Shown: positions 1 to 11,833 of the stretch, one piece after another
Position numbering within the stretch: the stretch's first letter is position 1
Layout of the letters: each line of letters begins with the position of its first letter
From: Pelecanus crispus
Taxonomy: Eukaryota; Chordata; Aves; Pelecaniformes; Pelecanidae
Reading direction: 5' to 3'
Assembly (NCBI RefSeq): GCF_030463565.1
Contig: NC_134643.1
Span: 1,684,001-1,748,000 of the forward strand
DNA length: 64,000 nt
Made by a program: the position numbers and the translations under genes
Notes under the pieces: model-generated
The model's database searches: none
What the model saw: the letters and a program-made list of their open reading frames with translations, nothing else
What the model was told of the DNA's origin: nothing

Positions 1-3000
1 AGGGAAGAGGTGTGACTGTTGTGTGCCTAGAAAGTTCTTGGAGCTTAAATCACTGCATGGGCTTTTTGTGATTTGTCAGTAATCCATTTCTGATGGTGAA
101 AATCCTTCCAATTATCATCTTGTCCTAAGAGACATCTAATTTGAGTTAGTCATTGATGCTCTAGCAGTAGTTAGGGGGAGAGAAAGGGGGGCATGCTTTC
201 AGAAGACGGTTCATCTTATCTTAAAGTAGGTGCCTGTGTTAAGAGATGTCTTCTGCTTCCTTTGTCACCATTGAGTGTGGTAGGATTCCTGAAATGCTTG
301 ATTTCTGCAGTGGACTTTGGGTGAAATCCCATCCATGGTGTCATGTCAACACCTCGTATCTTAAGGGACACGTTTAGTTTGCGGATGTTTCTTCTCTATG
401 GTCAGAGGATTTTTCAGGGTAACGTGACTTTGAGAGCACTCATTTTAGCTGGTGTGATTTGAACTTGTTACAGAAATCTGTTTTGGTTTTCTGAAAATAC
501 ATGCTCATGCCCACTGCCTGTCCTTCCCCCCTCTTGAAGGCCTCTCGAGTCAGTCCCGCAAAAGGGAGGTGGTCAAGATGATAATTTCTGGAAATCTTGG
601 CAAGCCAGTTTCCCATGCAAAGCAATGTGGATTTAATAAAAATCTGTTGTGGGAGTTTTTAATGTGCATGCTGAACAGTGCTCTTTTGTGTTAGCAGTAA
701 CACACCAGGTTGTCTCCAGCACTGCAGTTATCTGTCTGGGTGAGGATAGAAATGGTCTTTGCTCCAGGATTCAGTTGAAGGACACGGTTGCTCAGCAGTT
801 ATTTAAGTATTGGTGGTTGTGCTACCTTTATTGTAGGCAACGATACCTGCCATGTTCCCAGGACACATATGTGACTGTGAACAGCTGGACAGAGCTGCTC
901 AACATCCCGTTTGTACGACTGTCCTTTTTAAAACTGGTAGCAGTGAAGCATAACAGAGTCCCTCCTCTTTTGCCATGTTGCTAAAAGAAATTATACATGG
1001 CTGGGAGAATGAGGTATGTCCCGTGGTTGACTACAAATCATGTTTACTGTCAAGAAATACCTCTCGTGCCAACTGATTTGTCCAGTATGTCCTAGTGCTG
1101 TCTAGGATGTAGTAGTCACCACGCCTACTGGTGACTCTACCATCAGTGGACCAAAGTGTCTTTACATAAAATGGAGCCTGCAAAATCTTGTTCACGTACC
1201 AGGCTGAAAGGAATTCAAGTGACTGCTTATACCAGCCCCTTGCCTGAGCCAGCGTCAGTCTTAGTTGGCTCTAAAAGACCTCCAGTGATGGAGACTTTGC
1301 TCCAGAGCTTCACTAACCTTATGTTTAGCAGTTGTCTGGGGTTGGTTTTTTTTTTTTTTCCCCTCCTCTCATATCTAGTGCAACTTTCCATGCTGCACTT
1401 CAAGCTCATATCTTACTCTGTCCTACTGTGTAAAAGATGATCAGGTTATTCCCTTCTTATCTGCATCAGTCTTGATATATTTACAGGTTATCCTATGTAT
1501 GTAGATCAAAGCATGCCCAGTGCCCTTTCATTGTGCTGCCCACCGAGGGTAAACACGTCGTCGTTCAGAGGTCCTCTAGCAATGTAGTTCCCTGCTTCTG
1601 GTTTTTGCGCATGAAAATCTGCGCAGTGGTCATTTTGAATTGTCCATGAGAATTCTTCCATCGTGTCTTCAGAAGTCACCTTTGGGACTGAATGAAATGT
1701 AGCAATGAGATGGTATCTGCTGACCTGTGTGCTAGGGCCCTGTAGTGCATTCCTGAACACAGGAATTTCAGTTGGATTGCTCAGCCCTGTTCCTCTAGAG
1801 GACAGAAAAAGAAGTTGCAGGAATATCTACTGCAGAACGCTACAGCGGGATCATGCTAAGCAGAGTTTGTACTAGATTCCCCTCGATGCCAGCTGAGAAG
1901 ACTGAAGCAAGTGAAGTCCTCTGAATGAGTTGGAGGTCAATGGCCAAGAAAGTCCAGTGGAAAATTTCACTCTTTTTAGCCCTCTCCGTTGTTGGCATGA
2001 GTACTGTAAGGCCTTCAGAGCTCTAGCAGGGGTCTGGGAGACTTGTCAGACCACTCACAGTGGTCTGCTGACTCTGCAGCGCTTGGAGATGTTCAAAGCA
2101 AATGATAAAGCAGACAACTTTGAGCACACTTTGGTATCCAAGAGAACAGAGCAAGAGGTATCAACTTTGGCATCCATCGCATTGGATCTGCTTTCTCTCC
2201 TTGGTACTGAGTCTGACTCTGGTGCCAGTGGATCCCGAAAAGCAGCACCGGCTGCGACTCGCAATGGGTTCTGATGATTTGAAGTAGCTTTTGGACTCCC
2301 TTTTGGAAGGGGACATGCAGCTCTCAATCGAGGTCCTGGTTTTTCATAAGATTCTGTTGCCTAGCTAGAAACCAGATGATGTCCTATGCTCTGTCAAAGG
2401 CTCCAAGGTGATTGCTGAAGTCGTTGTGCATTTTCTATTTTGCCCCATAAAAGAAATCCCAAGAGCAAATACTTCTGTGCTACTTGGTAACTCCAGGCCT
2501 GTGCTCCTTACTCCTCCATGCTCAGAGCAGCATTTCTTGTGGTTTCACAGCTTTTACAACCATAAACTCAACTCTCTTAACAGCATCCCTCTTAAATTCT
2601 TCCTTCACCAGCCTCCCCAAAGGTGTGTTGAAAAGGTTTGCACCATCTCCCCTTCCCGCTTTTCCTGGGGTTAGGCTGGCTGGGTACCGCAGAGCAGAGC
2701 TGAGCATTGCTTCAGACTCCTGGCTTCTTGATGCAGGAGCCAAATGGTAATGCTTCTTCATTTGCCTTTTGCTCACAACCCTCCCTTTCCAGAGGCTGTT
2801 CCCACAGGAGTTTGCTTTGGCACGAGATCAGTTCTCTGTTGTAGCTGATGCAACCAACGAGGAGGATTTTGCACTCTTTGAAAGAAGAGGAGACTGTTTC
2901 CTTTCTTGAGTCGCTGTTCAACATGGTGACAGCAGCTGCTGTTGTCTGGTCAAGAATGGGGCTGGTTCCTGTCTCTTGACCCTCCAGGACTTTGCTCTTG

Positions 3001-6000
3001 TGTTCCTGTTTGAGCTCCATGCAGAAGACATTACGTGTGAGGTCCTGCCGTTCAGCCTTTCCATGGTGTAGAGGGCCATGCCAAGACATTCACCGGAGGA
3101 GCCCATCTCAGCTGGGAAGAGGACATCTCTCACTGAGTGACTGGCAGCTGAGAGGTCCCTCGAGATTACACACTGTTCAGTTTCTCCCAGCCATTCTGCG
3201 TGTCTTTGGGTATTTAATGTGAGGATTAAGCTTTCAGAAGCGTTACATTTCATGTCCATATTGTCCATACAGGTTGTTGAGACAACTCCTGTCTTGGTAT
3301 TAATGAAGACCTTTCTACTCCAGGGTGCGTTTCAAGGCTTGCAGAACCTGACTGTCCAGCTGAAAACTCACATTGCTGCTATAATGAGAGCATACCAAAC
3401 ATTCACAGGACATATGGCAGCAAGGCTCTTCATACCATCTGCTGCCAGATCACTTCTTGATGCTTACAGTCCAGCTTCAGACAGAGCTTTGTCCGAGGTT
3501 GCCTTGGGCTGTTTACGGTTTCCTCGTTGATGGGACCTTTGTGGTGGTAGGATCTGCATTGGCATTCCAGCCCATCCTCCGTCCAAATCTGGTATGATTG
3601 CTTCATACCTGGAATTAGATGTCCACTAAATAAGCTTTATTGGATGTGGAGCCACATGGGATGCTTACAAATGAGTCCTCAGCACCTGTCTCCACGTGTG
3701 GTCAAACGACACAGTGACCTCACCTCATCTATGGTCAGGCAAGAAGCAATTCATGGAGTTGGGTCATCGAAGAGTGGATCTGCTTTGGCTAGCTAGCTGT
3801 CTGCGTACTTTGAGCACTTTAGCAGATGCCCCGAGCCACTTCAAACTACCAGACACGGAACAGGAGATAAGGATGCACCTTGGGGAATGGACTCAACCTT
3901 AGATACTGGGAAAAAAAGGCATGTCTTGTGTCCCTGAGTAGGACAGTATTCCAGATCCTGAAGGACTGGGAATGTGCCCAACAGCTGGAGACTAGTAGTA
4001 GCTCTTGCTCGTGCTGCACTTGCTTTGATCTCAAGGGTGAAGAGATGTTAAAGCAAGGCAGAAACTGGCACTGATGACCCCGGTCCCCTGAGCATCAACT
4101 GTCCTGGATGTTCAGGGCACTGCTGAACCTGGACACCAATTCCCAGAGCGCTGAATCATCCCACTCACCTGGCCTTCTCCCCCAAAGCCCTTTGTGGTGG
4201 TTTAATGCAGTCACCCACAACTTAGGATCAAAACGGTTGTTCTTATGCTGCTGATGATCTGCCCTCCGTGCCAGGTAAGATGTCTCTGTCAGCCATCGGA
4301 TGACTTTTTGGCTTCTGAAGCGTGTGGTTTTCCGGTCGCAGGGTAGAGCCTAACCCTTACCCTTCATCTTCTGCAAGCTGTAACCTCTTGCAAACAGCAG
4401 GAATTTCACTATCTCTTATGGTCCGCCACAGACCCCAGATAAAATGCAGCTGCTAATATCATCTGACCTAGCATTAGAGTACAGCTGTGGCAGTCTTGGA
4501 GTCAGTTGGCTCTAATCCTTTGATTCATGGTGGCCATCCCAACCCCTAAGGCCTGCCACAGCTCTCCTTCTCCCTGGGCCACCCTCATATCCTGACCCAT
4601 TCCCCTCCAGGGCTGGCAGGCAATGCTGGCCGTGCCATAGCCTCCTCCCTAACAAAGCCAGCTGATCCTCCACCAAAAAAAATCTTTCCCTGGTATGCTG
4701 CAGGTAAGTGAGAGGCAGGACGTCGGTGCTGGCTCTGCCCCAGCTCCCTGCGTAGATGTTGTCCTTGCACCTGGCTGTCTGGAGCTGGCTCCTCATCCCT
4801 GCTGAGGACGGGAGGTGCTGGCAGGTAGGTGAGGTTGGTGGCCAGGAACGGGTGATTTGCAGGGAGACAGAGGTGCCTGGGCTTCGTGTCTCACCCACCG
4901 CTCCTTCCAGAGGGGCTTTTTGGGTAGCTTCACAAAGGGGAAGCAAACACACAGTTCGGCTTCGTCTTCCTGCTCGCCGGGAGCCCGCGGCCATGGTCTG
5001 CGCCGCTCGGTGCCCGATTCATCACCTCTGCTGTTGTCCCTCCCCAGGCAGGAGCCGGTCTGAGCTGCATGCGGGATCTGACGGGATCCCTCTTCCCTCT
5101 CTCAGCCGGGGCCCTCCTGCACGCCCCATTCCTCACAGAGCGCCCCAGCACGGCTCCGCTTTCTTTGCAGATACGTATTTTTCAGAGACTCCGAAAGTTT
5201 GGGTTTGGGGGGTTTTTTTGTATAATGGATTTCCTGTTTTTAATACAATTGAAAGGGTCTGAAATCCATGCTTTAGATTAACATATGCCAGCTAGATTAG
5301 GGCTAATCAGGGTGCAGGTCTGAGCAGATGCAGCGCAGGGCCAATCCTAGACCTGATTATGGTATCTCAGTATTTTAATCGTCTCTCTCCCAAGGGCGAT
5401 CATCTCTGCTTTAATGCACAGCAGACTTTCCAGCCCTCTCCTCCTTTGGTTTGTTACCACCCCTGGCAGGAAGGCCGCTACGTCAGATGCTGAGGCGATT
5501 TAGTTTAATCCCATGCAGAAAGGGATCTGCATGTCACCGTCTCTCACGGAGACTTCCCTGCTCTTCCATGTGCTCCAAGATGTGGCCAAACCTTGGGTGA
5601 CACAAACTCATCCTTTCCAAAGAAGACCCCGCTTGGGTTTTCACATTTTGCCATCTTTTGGTAGCACCCGTCTTTGGCAGCAGCCCTGCCCTGGCCAACA
5701 TGCGTGTTGGAGCAGCGCGGAGGGATCAGACTTTTAACGTTGCATGCTCTGTGGTCGATGAGAGTAGTAGGGACTCTGATCTTTGGGTTGACCGTGGGTA
5801 GTAGACTGTCATTTGAGAGCTCAGCAGTCTCCTTCGGGTTAGCAACCCAAGTAACCCAAAGGGTTTAGTTGGGTTGTTGGTGTGGAGCGGGGATTTTAGG
5901 TGCATCCCAGGCCAGATCTCCAGGTCTGTGCTAGCACCTGCTTAAATGGGATGTGCTGCGTTTCCTTGGAGGGTCTGATAGGAGATTGTCTTCAAGAGGG

Positions 6001-7746
6001 CTGAGCATGAGCTCTGATTTCAGTGTTTCGTTGCCTAAAACTCTCGACTATTAGAAAGCACCCTCTCTTGTACCTTCTGACTCTACGCCATTCCTAGCGG
6101 TTGGTGTTGAACCATCGCACCAGGAATGCGATCCCTCGGTTGGGCTGTGAACCAGGCGAACATGGACAGAACCCTTCTGGCATGGGGCAGCCCTTTGGCT
6201 GGGGGATCACGAAACTTTCCTACTCACAGAGAGCTTTGAGATCCCAGAAAGGAGGGATGTCGAAGGACTGCAAAGCACGCCGCGCTCTGCCGGGGTCACC
6301 CACCTGGTCAGCACGATTAACTCGTAAGCTTTCCTGTCTGTACAGTAAGTTATCTGAGGACACCGAGCCGCGCTCTGCCGCCTCGTGTTATTAAAAAAGT
6401 GCCCTTGGCAGGACAGAGGTCTGCCCTCTGCCACAGAAACCCGAATCAGAAGAGATTGTACTGCTTTTTCGGGAACGCCTGGGTCAGGAACCTGCTGTCT
6501 TAAACCGTTTTAATGCTGTTTCAGGGGTTGGCTATCCTGTGCCGCTGGCTGGGAGGATTTGTTGACCCCCAAAAGCTTTTTTTTTCCCCAACAGAGGTGC
6601 TGATGGTTTCAGAAATGTCACGTACAGGGTAGCGTTTACAGGCTCGCTTGTCTAAATCACGCTTTGCCAAGCCAAAGGCAGTGGTGGGTACAGGCAGATA
6701 ATATTGGAATAGAAAGATGAAGTTTATTTTGCCAGCCTGCAGGATTTGCTATTCCCCCTCTCCTGCCCAGCTGTATCGAGCAGTACCTGTGCTCCTTGCT
6801 ATTTTTTCCACCTCTTTTCATTATTCACATCACAATATCCTCGGGGGCCTCATTGTTTTGTTGTCACCCTGGTTGGTGTTCCCTAGCTAACCGGGAGTCA
6901 CCACGTTTGGCGCAGCGCTGCTTTCCTCCACGGCCAAAAATGCACCCAAAATGTTGCCAGCTCCAGCTCGGGGGCATCTGATCCCTTTCTGTAGCTGAGC
7001 CATCCTTAGGTAAAAGATGTTTCCTACTTTGCTGCACCCATCCATGAGTGGGGAAGGGCTGAGAAACTTGGTTTGCTTTCCTTTATCTCTGTTATATGTC
7101 ATATATATATACATGTGTGAGTATCTATAGCCAGTGCCTGGAGCCTGTATGGCTTGGCCAAGGCTCACTGGTCCCACGCTGCCCTTTACCCGTCCCGGTG
7201 TGAAGGCAGAAGGACCCAGCTGGGATGGAGAGTGAGCTGGAGGAAGTGAATTGTGTCTGAGAGAGGCCAGTGGCCGTACCGGGGCTCGCTGGCAGGGCGG
7301 GTGGTGCTCCTGTGACCCACACAGTGATGGATCCTTCTCGTGTGCCGTGAAAGTGGGAAGGTGTTTGAGTGGCGTATAGAGTTACAGGGGCTGGAAGTCT
7401 TGCAGGGGGGAGAAGCCGAGTTTATCCCTTCCTCAGGCCCAGGATTCCCAGTTCTGGGCAAATTGAGTGAAAAAATGCGTTTCAGAAGTGTGTTCCTCAT
7501 CTGTGGGTGACCACTGCCAGGCTGCGTGGTGGCACGCTCACGGCTGCGGGAGAAACGCATGGGAGCAATCCCTGCTTCCAGCAAAACGCAGCCTGACAGG
7601 GTTGGCTGTACAGGTACCTGCTGTGCCATCCCGGCATCTTATTTGGGTTCCTTCTTCAAATATTTCTTTCCTCCTTAACCTTATTCTCTCTCCCTGCCAT
7701 CAGACAGCCCCATGGTGCAGGCTGAGCTCGCCGTGCTGCCACTTAA

Positions 7747-7812
7747 CCCTGCTCCCGTCCACGTCCCTGCTCCCGTCCCGTCCCTGCTCCCATCCCGTCC
7801 CTGCTCCCAATC
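7747..7812. repeat. Short C-rich tandem repeat (CCTGCTCCC unit)
   Basis: Four imperfect copies of a roughly 16-18 bp unit reading CCCGTCCCTGCTCCC are arranged head to tail within the NRF1 intron. It is not obviously functional. Confidence 0.7.
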
Positions 7813-7935
7813 CCCTGCGGCACCGTGGCGGGTGAGTCCGGCACAGCAAGCCCACCAAGCCACGAATAATTGCACCAGCACGGATGCTGCTGGGTGGGAG
7901 GCAGGTGTCTTCCCGGATCGCTGGCTTTCTGTGTC

Positions 7936-8470
7936 TAGAATCATGGAATGGTTTGGGTTGGAAGGGACCTTTCCAGGTCATCCAGTCCAACCCCGCTTGC
8001 CATGAGCAGGGACATCTTCAACCAGATCAGGTTGCTCAGAGCCCCGTCCAACCTGGACTTCAATGTTTCCAGGGATGGGGTATCTACAGCCTCTTGGGCA
8101 ACCTGTGCCAGTGTCTCACCACCCTCATTGTGAAAAATTTCTTCTATCTAGTCTGAATCTACCCTCTTCTTAAAACCATTACCCATTGTCCTGTCACAAC
8201 AGGCCCTACTAAAAAGTCTGTCCCCATCTTTCTTACAAGCCCCCTTTAAGCACTGAAAGGCTGCAATAAGGTCTCTCCGCAGCCTTCTCTTCTCCAGGCT
8301 GAACAACCCCAACTCTCTCAGCCTGTCCTTGTAGGAGAGGTGCTCCAGCCCTCAGGGCATTTTTGTGGCCTCCTCTGGACCCGCTCCAGCAGGTCCATGT
8401 CCTTCTGGTGCTGAGGACCCCTGAGCTGGCCGCAGGGCTGCAGGCGGGAGTGCTCTGACGATCCAAAGGA
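7936..8470 (-). mobile_element. CR1 LINE, 5'-truncated, antisense to NRF1
   Basis: Read on the minus strand, the element ends in the classic CR1 tail: CCTTCCAACCCAAACCATTC followed by CATGATTCT. Upstream of the tail it has the usual 3' domain about clustered 'caggctgaacaaccc' and 'gaaaggctgcaataaggtc' segments, well known from avian CR1 consensus sequences. The copy is about 530 bp long, lacks the reverse transcriptase region and is dead. It lies about 170 bp upstream of the acceptor of the last NRF1 exon. Boundaries are approximate, particularly the 5' end near 8460-8470. Confidence 0.93.
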
Positions 8471-8644
8471 TCATCTCTGGAGCAGCACTCCCCGGGTCGA
8501 ACGCAGCCCCCAAACCCCCGGGGACCGCACCACGGCGCATGGCCGTGCCAGCCGCATCCCTCGTGCCGGTCTCGCTCCGCTCCTTCCCTCCCAACCCCAA
8601 TCCTCCTATTTGGTTTTTGTTTTGGTTTTTTTTTGTCTCCGCAG

Positions 8645-8808
8645 GTCTCGTCCAGATCCCCGTCAGCATGTACCAGACCGTGGTGACCAGCCTGGCCCAA
8701 GGCAACGGCCCCGTTCAGGTGGCGATGGCACCCGTTACCACGAGGATAGCAGACAGTGCTGTCACCATGGACGGGCAGGCAGTGGAAGTGGTGACCTTGG
8801 AACAGTGA
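8645..8808 (+). CDS. NRF1: NRF1 terminal coding exon (nuclear respiratory factor 1, C-terminus)
   Basis: The exon encodes the last 53 residues of nuclear respiratory factor 1, a homodimeric bZIP-like transcription factor that binds GCGCATGCGC elements and activates nuclear genes for respiration, haem synthesis and mtDNA maintenance. A T-rich tract and CAG acceptor end at 8644; GT at 8645-8646 completes a glycine codon begun in the preceding exon. The frame then reads LVQIPVSMYQTVVTSL and ends EVVTLEQ with TGA at 8806-8808. This part belongs to the C-terminal transactivation region; the dimerisation and DNA-binding domains are in upstream exons outside the window. It matches the mammalian protein as I remember it except for alanine in place of serine in RIADSAV. 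The identity is firm because the match extends to the natural stop. Confidence 0.97.
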
Positions 8809-9686
8809 CGATGCCCAGAGCAGGATCATGGTGATTTTCCTCGTCTCTTATGCGATAATTTTTTTACGCCTCTCCAGCGATGCAATCAGGTGGCATTGAG
8901 TCTCCCAGCTTTGGAAGCAAAGGTTTTGTTAACCTTTTTTTTTTTAAAAGGAAAAAAAAAAGAAAAAAAAAAAGATAATACTAGCAGAGGCTGTGTGTTA
9001 AGTGCATTTTTCTAGCGCCACTCTGCTCTCATAGGAGTGAGAAGCGAAATTGTGATGGGACTTTCATTCCGAGGAGATTTAAAACAAAACAAAACAAAAA
9101 AATCCCTTAGCCCCCATTCCCCCCCGCGTGGGATTGAGCAGGGCGAGGCCTGGGGGGATCGAGGCACGGGGGGAGCACGGATGCCCTCGGCCGAAACCGC
9201 TGCAGCAGCAATCGCCGTCATTCCCCGGCTGCGCCGGCACCTTCCTCCACGGCAGCTCCCGGGTACGGCCCTCCGCCGTCCGCACTTGGCAAATTAGGTT
9301 TGAAAGATTTTAACATGGACTTTTATATTTAAAAAAAAAAAAAAAAAAGCACCAAAAAAATCCCTCCCCCCCCAAAAAAAATAAAAAAAAAGGAAAAGAG
9401 TTCGGAAAAGGCTCCTCTCCTGGGGAAAAAAAAAAAAAAAATGCATGTGTGACTGCAGGGGGGTGGCAACCTCTTGAAGGGATAACGCTCTTCCAGGAGC
9501 CCGCGCGACTGCCGCCCTCCCCGCGCCGGCGAGCGAGGCCACCTCTGCCTTGGACGACCGTAAGCGCCGCTGCGGAGAATCCCGGCTGCGCTCCCCTCGG
9601 CTCCCCTTGGTGCACACTGGAGACCTGTTCTTCTTTCTCTGCTCTTGAAACGTACCTGCCATTTTAGATCTTTTTTTTTTTTTCTT

Positions 9687-9723
9687 TATTATTATTATTA
9701 TTGTTGTTATTATTATTATTATT
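9687..9723. repeat. (ATT)n / (GTT)n triplet repeat in NRF1 3'UTR
   Basis: An uninterrupted run of ATT triplets broken by two GTT units follows a 15-bp T run. It is a likely length-polymorphic microsatellite. Confidence 0.85.
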
Positions 9724-9816
9724 TCCCGTTTATGTGGCTCTAGACCGGAGTGGAAATGCCTCTACAGGGGCTCTGGCTGCGTCGTCGTCCCCCCCGCCGC
9801 CTTCCCAGGACTTCCC

Positions 9817-9824
9817 TTGCCAAA
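9817..9824 (+). promoter_or_regulatory. Candidate miR-182 target site (8-mer) in NRF1 3'UTR
   Basis: TTGCCAAA is the full 8-mer complement of miR-182 positions 2-8 with A opposite position 1. It lies about 1.0 kb downstream of the NRF1 stop codon. Whether the site is conserved or functional cannot be judged from one genome. Confidence 0.5.
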
Positions 9825-10708
9825 GAGCTGCCTCGGGCTCGTCCCAGTCCCCGCTGCCATCTCCCAGGACCCCGCATCCTCCCCTGCCCATCCCCGGAGA
9901 GTCCGGTTCCCTCAAGAAGAGCTTTGCTTGAAGGTCGCGGCGGGGATGCGAGCACAGACCCTTCCCTTTCGGGGGACCCCTCTGCACCCCCCAAACCCTC
10001 CAAGCCACCCCCTTGGTCCTGCCCTGCGTCCATCTCCCAGCACAGCTCTGCTGCTGCTGGGGATTTTAATCCCCATCACCCAAAAACCTCTCCAGCAGGG
10101 GGAGGAGGAAAAAAAAAAAAGGGCCTTGGGGGTGTTTCGGGGGACAAATTTTACTCGATTTTCCCATGGGCCAAACCCTTGCGTCCCAGCGGCAGCGCCT
10201 GGCCGAACCCTCCGTCAGCCACAGCCCCTCCGCGCGTGCAGTTGTGCATGGTATTTAATTTTTAATTTGTTGGTTTTTTGGGATTTTTTTTTTTTTTTTT
10301 AATTATTTCCAAGTGGCCATTAACAAAGTTCTCCACGTCTTGCTCCGCCTTGGAGGAAGTTTTCAGATTCTTGTATTTACTTGTTTTATATGGAAAAATA
10401 TCAAATGTTCTTTGTATACATTTCTTCTGTACTTTAACGAGGGGAGAGAGATCTTTCCATAGAAACAGTCCTGGTTCTCCAATTTTTAATTTTTTTTTTT
10501 AATTATTATTTTTTTTATTGTCGTCGTGAAGATGTCGGTGGCTTTCAAGTCAGTGTTCCTTTGGCGATGAAATGACGTTCTTTTAGTCCAAGAGGTTCCC
10601 CCTCTGCCCTCCCACCCCCCCCCCGCCCCCCAAAAGAGACAAAAACCAGGCAAGTAGCAGAGCATGGACCCCCCCCTTGTTTTCCCAGTGTCTATTATTG
10701 CCTCATTC

Positions 10709-10714
10709 AATAAA
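10709..10714 (+). terminator. NRF1: NRF1 polyadenylation signal AATAAA
   Basis: A canonical AATAAA stands in an otherwise GC-rich region and is followed after about 10-20 bases by a GT-rich stretch (TTGTTACAAATGTGTC). This fits cleavage near 10725-10735. It is the last good hexamer before the sequence turns into GC-rich intergenic DNA. Confidence 0.85.
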
Positions 10715-10730
10715 TTGTTACAAATGTGTC

Positions 10731-11104
10731 TACCCCTGCATCCGGCTCGCCTGTTTTGGGGGGTTTCGGGGGGATTTTGGTGTATCCTGCCAGCCCTCCC
10801 TGGCGCTGGAGAGGGGGAGCTGGTCCCAGCCGGGATGATTTTGGGACTTAATTCTTCCTTTGTGCAATTTCTCTCATTCCTTTCTACTCTTCCAGCAGCA
10901 ACCCGAGGCCCGGTAGAAACCATGGGGAACGCTTGAGCATCCCCCCCATGCTCCCCACCCAGACGCTGAGCTGGCCTTTGGGTCGAATTCCTCCCTTTTC
11001 AGCTGCAGCAGCCGCTGCTGAGCCCAGCCGCCGTCACCCACGGCAGCCCGGCAAACCGGGGTGCGTTATTTGGGGACGCAAACCCAAGGAAGAGCAAGGA
11101 AGCA
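10731..11104. other. Intergenic gap between convergent NRF1 and miR-183-cluster transcripts
   Basis: About 370 bp of GC-rich sequence separates the inferred NRF1 3' end from the inferred 3' end of the minus-strand noncoding transcript. No gene or repeat is seen. Confidence 0.5.
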
Positions 11105-11197
11105 CAGCGATGAGTTTCAGCGGCTTTATTTGAACGCCGGCACGGGACGGTTGCAGCCCCGGCTCCGGTGCGGTGAATCCTGCGGGCTTCTTGTAGC
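11105..11197 (-). ncRNA. Candidate terminal exon of the miR-183-cluster host transcript
   Basis: On the minus strand, 11199-11260 is almost pure pyrimidine and ends in TTTCTTTCCCAG, a very strong 3' splice acceptor; the exon would start at 11197 with GCTACAAG. About 70 bases on, AATAAA (11130 to 11125) is followed by a TG/T-rich element, giving an exon of about 90 nt. One frame stays open from the acceptor to a TAA that overlaps the AATAAA, but the encoded peptide (about 23 residues, basic and proline-rich) resembles nothing I know, so a noncoding exon is more likely. Confidence 0.55.
11125..11130 (-). terminator. Polyadenylation signal AATAAA of minus-strand noncoding transcript
   Basis: The plus strand reads TTTATT, giving AAATAAAG on the minus strand in a locally 60%+ GC context where the hexamer is unlikely by chance. 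Downstream sequence is T/GT-rich (CGCTGTGCTTCC), as expected for a cleavage region near 11100-11112. Confidence 0.6.
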
Positions 11198-11763
11198 CTG
11201 GGAAAGAAAACAAAAAAGGGGAGGAAGGACAGACGGAAGGAAGGAAAGGAGGAATGTGGCTGCTTTGCTGGAGCACCCATGGATGCTCCTGGGTATCCCG
11301 GGCTGAGCTGGGAGCAGATCCCCAGCCAAGCTCGGTGTCCCCAGGCATGAGAGATGCTGCATCTGCTGGGAGGGGGGACCAGGGACCCCAGGACAGCCCC
11401 TGGGGTGCCCCAAAGGGGCCCCGGATCCGGCAGCAGAGCCCGGGGAGAGGCAGCTTGGCCTGGCAGACGCTGCCGCGAGGCTTTAATCTTCGTTAATCGG
11501 TCTCTAATAAGCAGGTCAGGGCCTCCCGCTGGGGCGGCTCGCGCTCGGCCCGGCACACCAGCATGCTTCGCTTTGTATTTCCCAGCTGGAGAGAGGCTGC
11601 TGGGGCCGGATCCTGCTCCCCTCCCCAGCCTGGGAATTATGGGGGGGGTCTCCCAGGCATTGGGGGGGGTCCCGGAGCGTGGGCTCCCATGCGTGTCCCG
11701 GCTGCGTTTGCTGCCTCTATTCTGCGCCCCCCCCCCCCCATCCCAGCGCTGCTCTGCCCAGGG
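11198..11763. other. Intronic or intergenic GC-rich DNA with a TAATC-rich patch
   Basis: Apart from the minus-strand polypyrimidine tract next to 11199, this stretch has no gene. A short AT-rich patch at 11481-11510 holds TAATCT, TAATCG and TAATAA in close succession, possible homeodomain sites. Runs of G (11641-11647, 11661-11667) and C (11728-11738) may mark assembly weak spots. Confidence 0.4.
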
Positions 11764-11769
11764 CAGCCC

Positions 11770-11833
11770 CTAAATTGCAGGATTTGGCCCTAAGTTGTAG
11801 GATTTGGACCCAAATTGCAGGATTTGACCCCAA
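11770..11833. repeat. Three-copy ~22-24 bp tandem repeat
   Basis: Three imperfect copies of a unit reading AAATTGCAGGATTTGG plus a short C-rich spacer occur head to tail. The middle copy is diverged (AAGTTGTAGG). Confidence 0.8.

Larger units (their letters stand above)
1..8644 (+). other. NRF1: NRF1 last intron (5' part outside window)
   Basis: This stretch precedes the NRF1 terminal exon and ends in a T-rich tract and CAG acceptor. I found no other NRF1 coding exon here: the residues that should precede the terminal exon (the alanine/threonine-rich activation domain) do not appear in any frame. Open frames such as 649-984 and 1930-2274 lack any recognisable family, have no convincing splice context and are treated as chance. 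The first 5 kb is moderate in GC; from about 4.5 kb the sequence becomes more GC-rich. The only clear mobile element is a CR1 copy at its 3' end. Apart from that and a small tandem repeat near 7.75 kb, nothing is seen. Confidence 0.8.
8809..10730 (+). other. NRF1: NRF1 3' untranslated region
   Basis: The sequence from the NRF1 stop to the inferred cleavage site is about 1.9 kb. It contains many A and T homopolymers (for example 8948-8972, 9331-9348, 9425-9441, 10285-10301), an ATT/GTT triplet tract at 9687-9723, and GC-rich stretches between them. Upstream A-rich hexamers (AATAAA within the A-rich block near 9379) could give shorter messages or internal priming artefacts. The open frames here (for example 9750-10265) are in UTR and show no family resemblance. 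The 3' end is inferred from the hexamer and the downstream T/GT-rich sequence. Confidence 0.85.

Noticed and set aside
1606..1626. Two TGCGCA half-sites in the NRF1 intron, possible NRF1 autoregulatory site
   Set aside because: They are not arranged as the GCGCATGCGC palindrome and lie in ordinary intron.
1..8600. Search for the penultimate NRF1 exon
   Set aside because: No Ala/Thr/Gln-rich segment of the transactivation domain appears in frame with splice sites.
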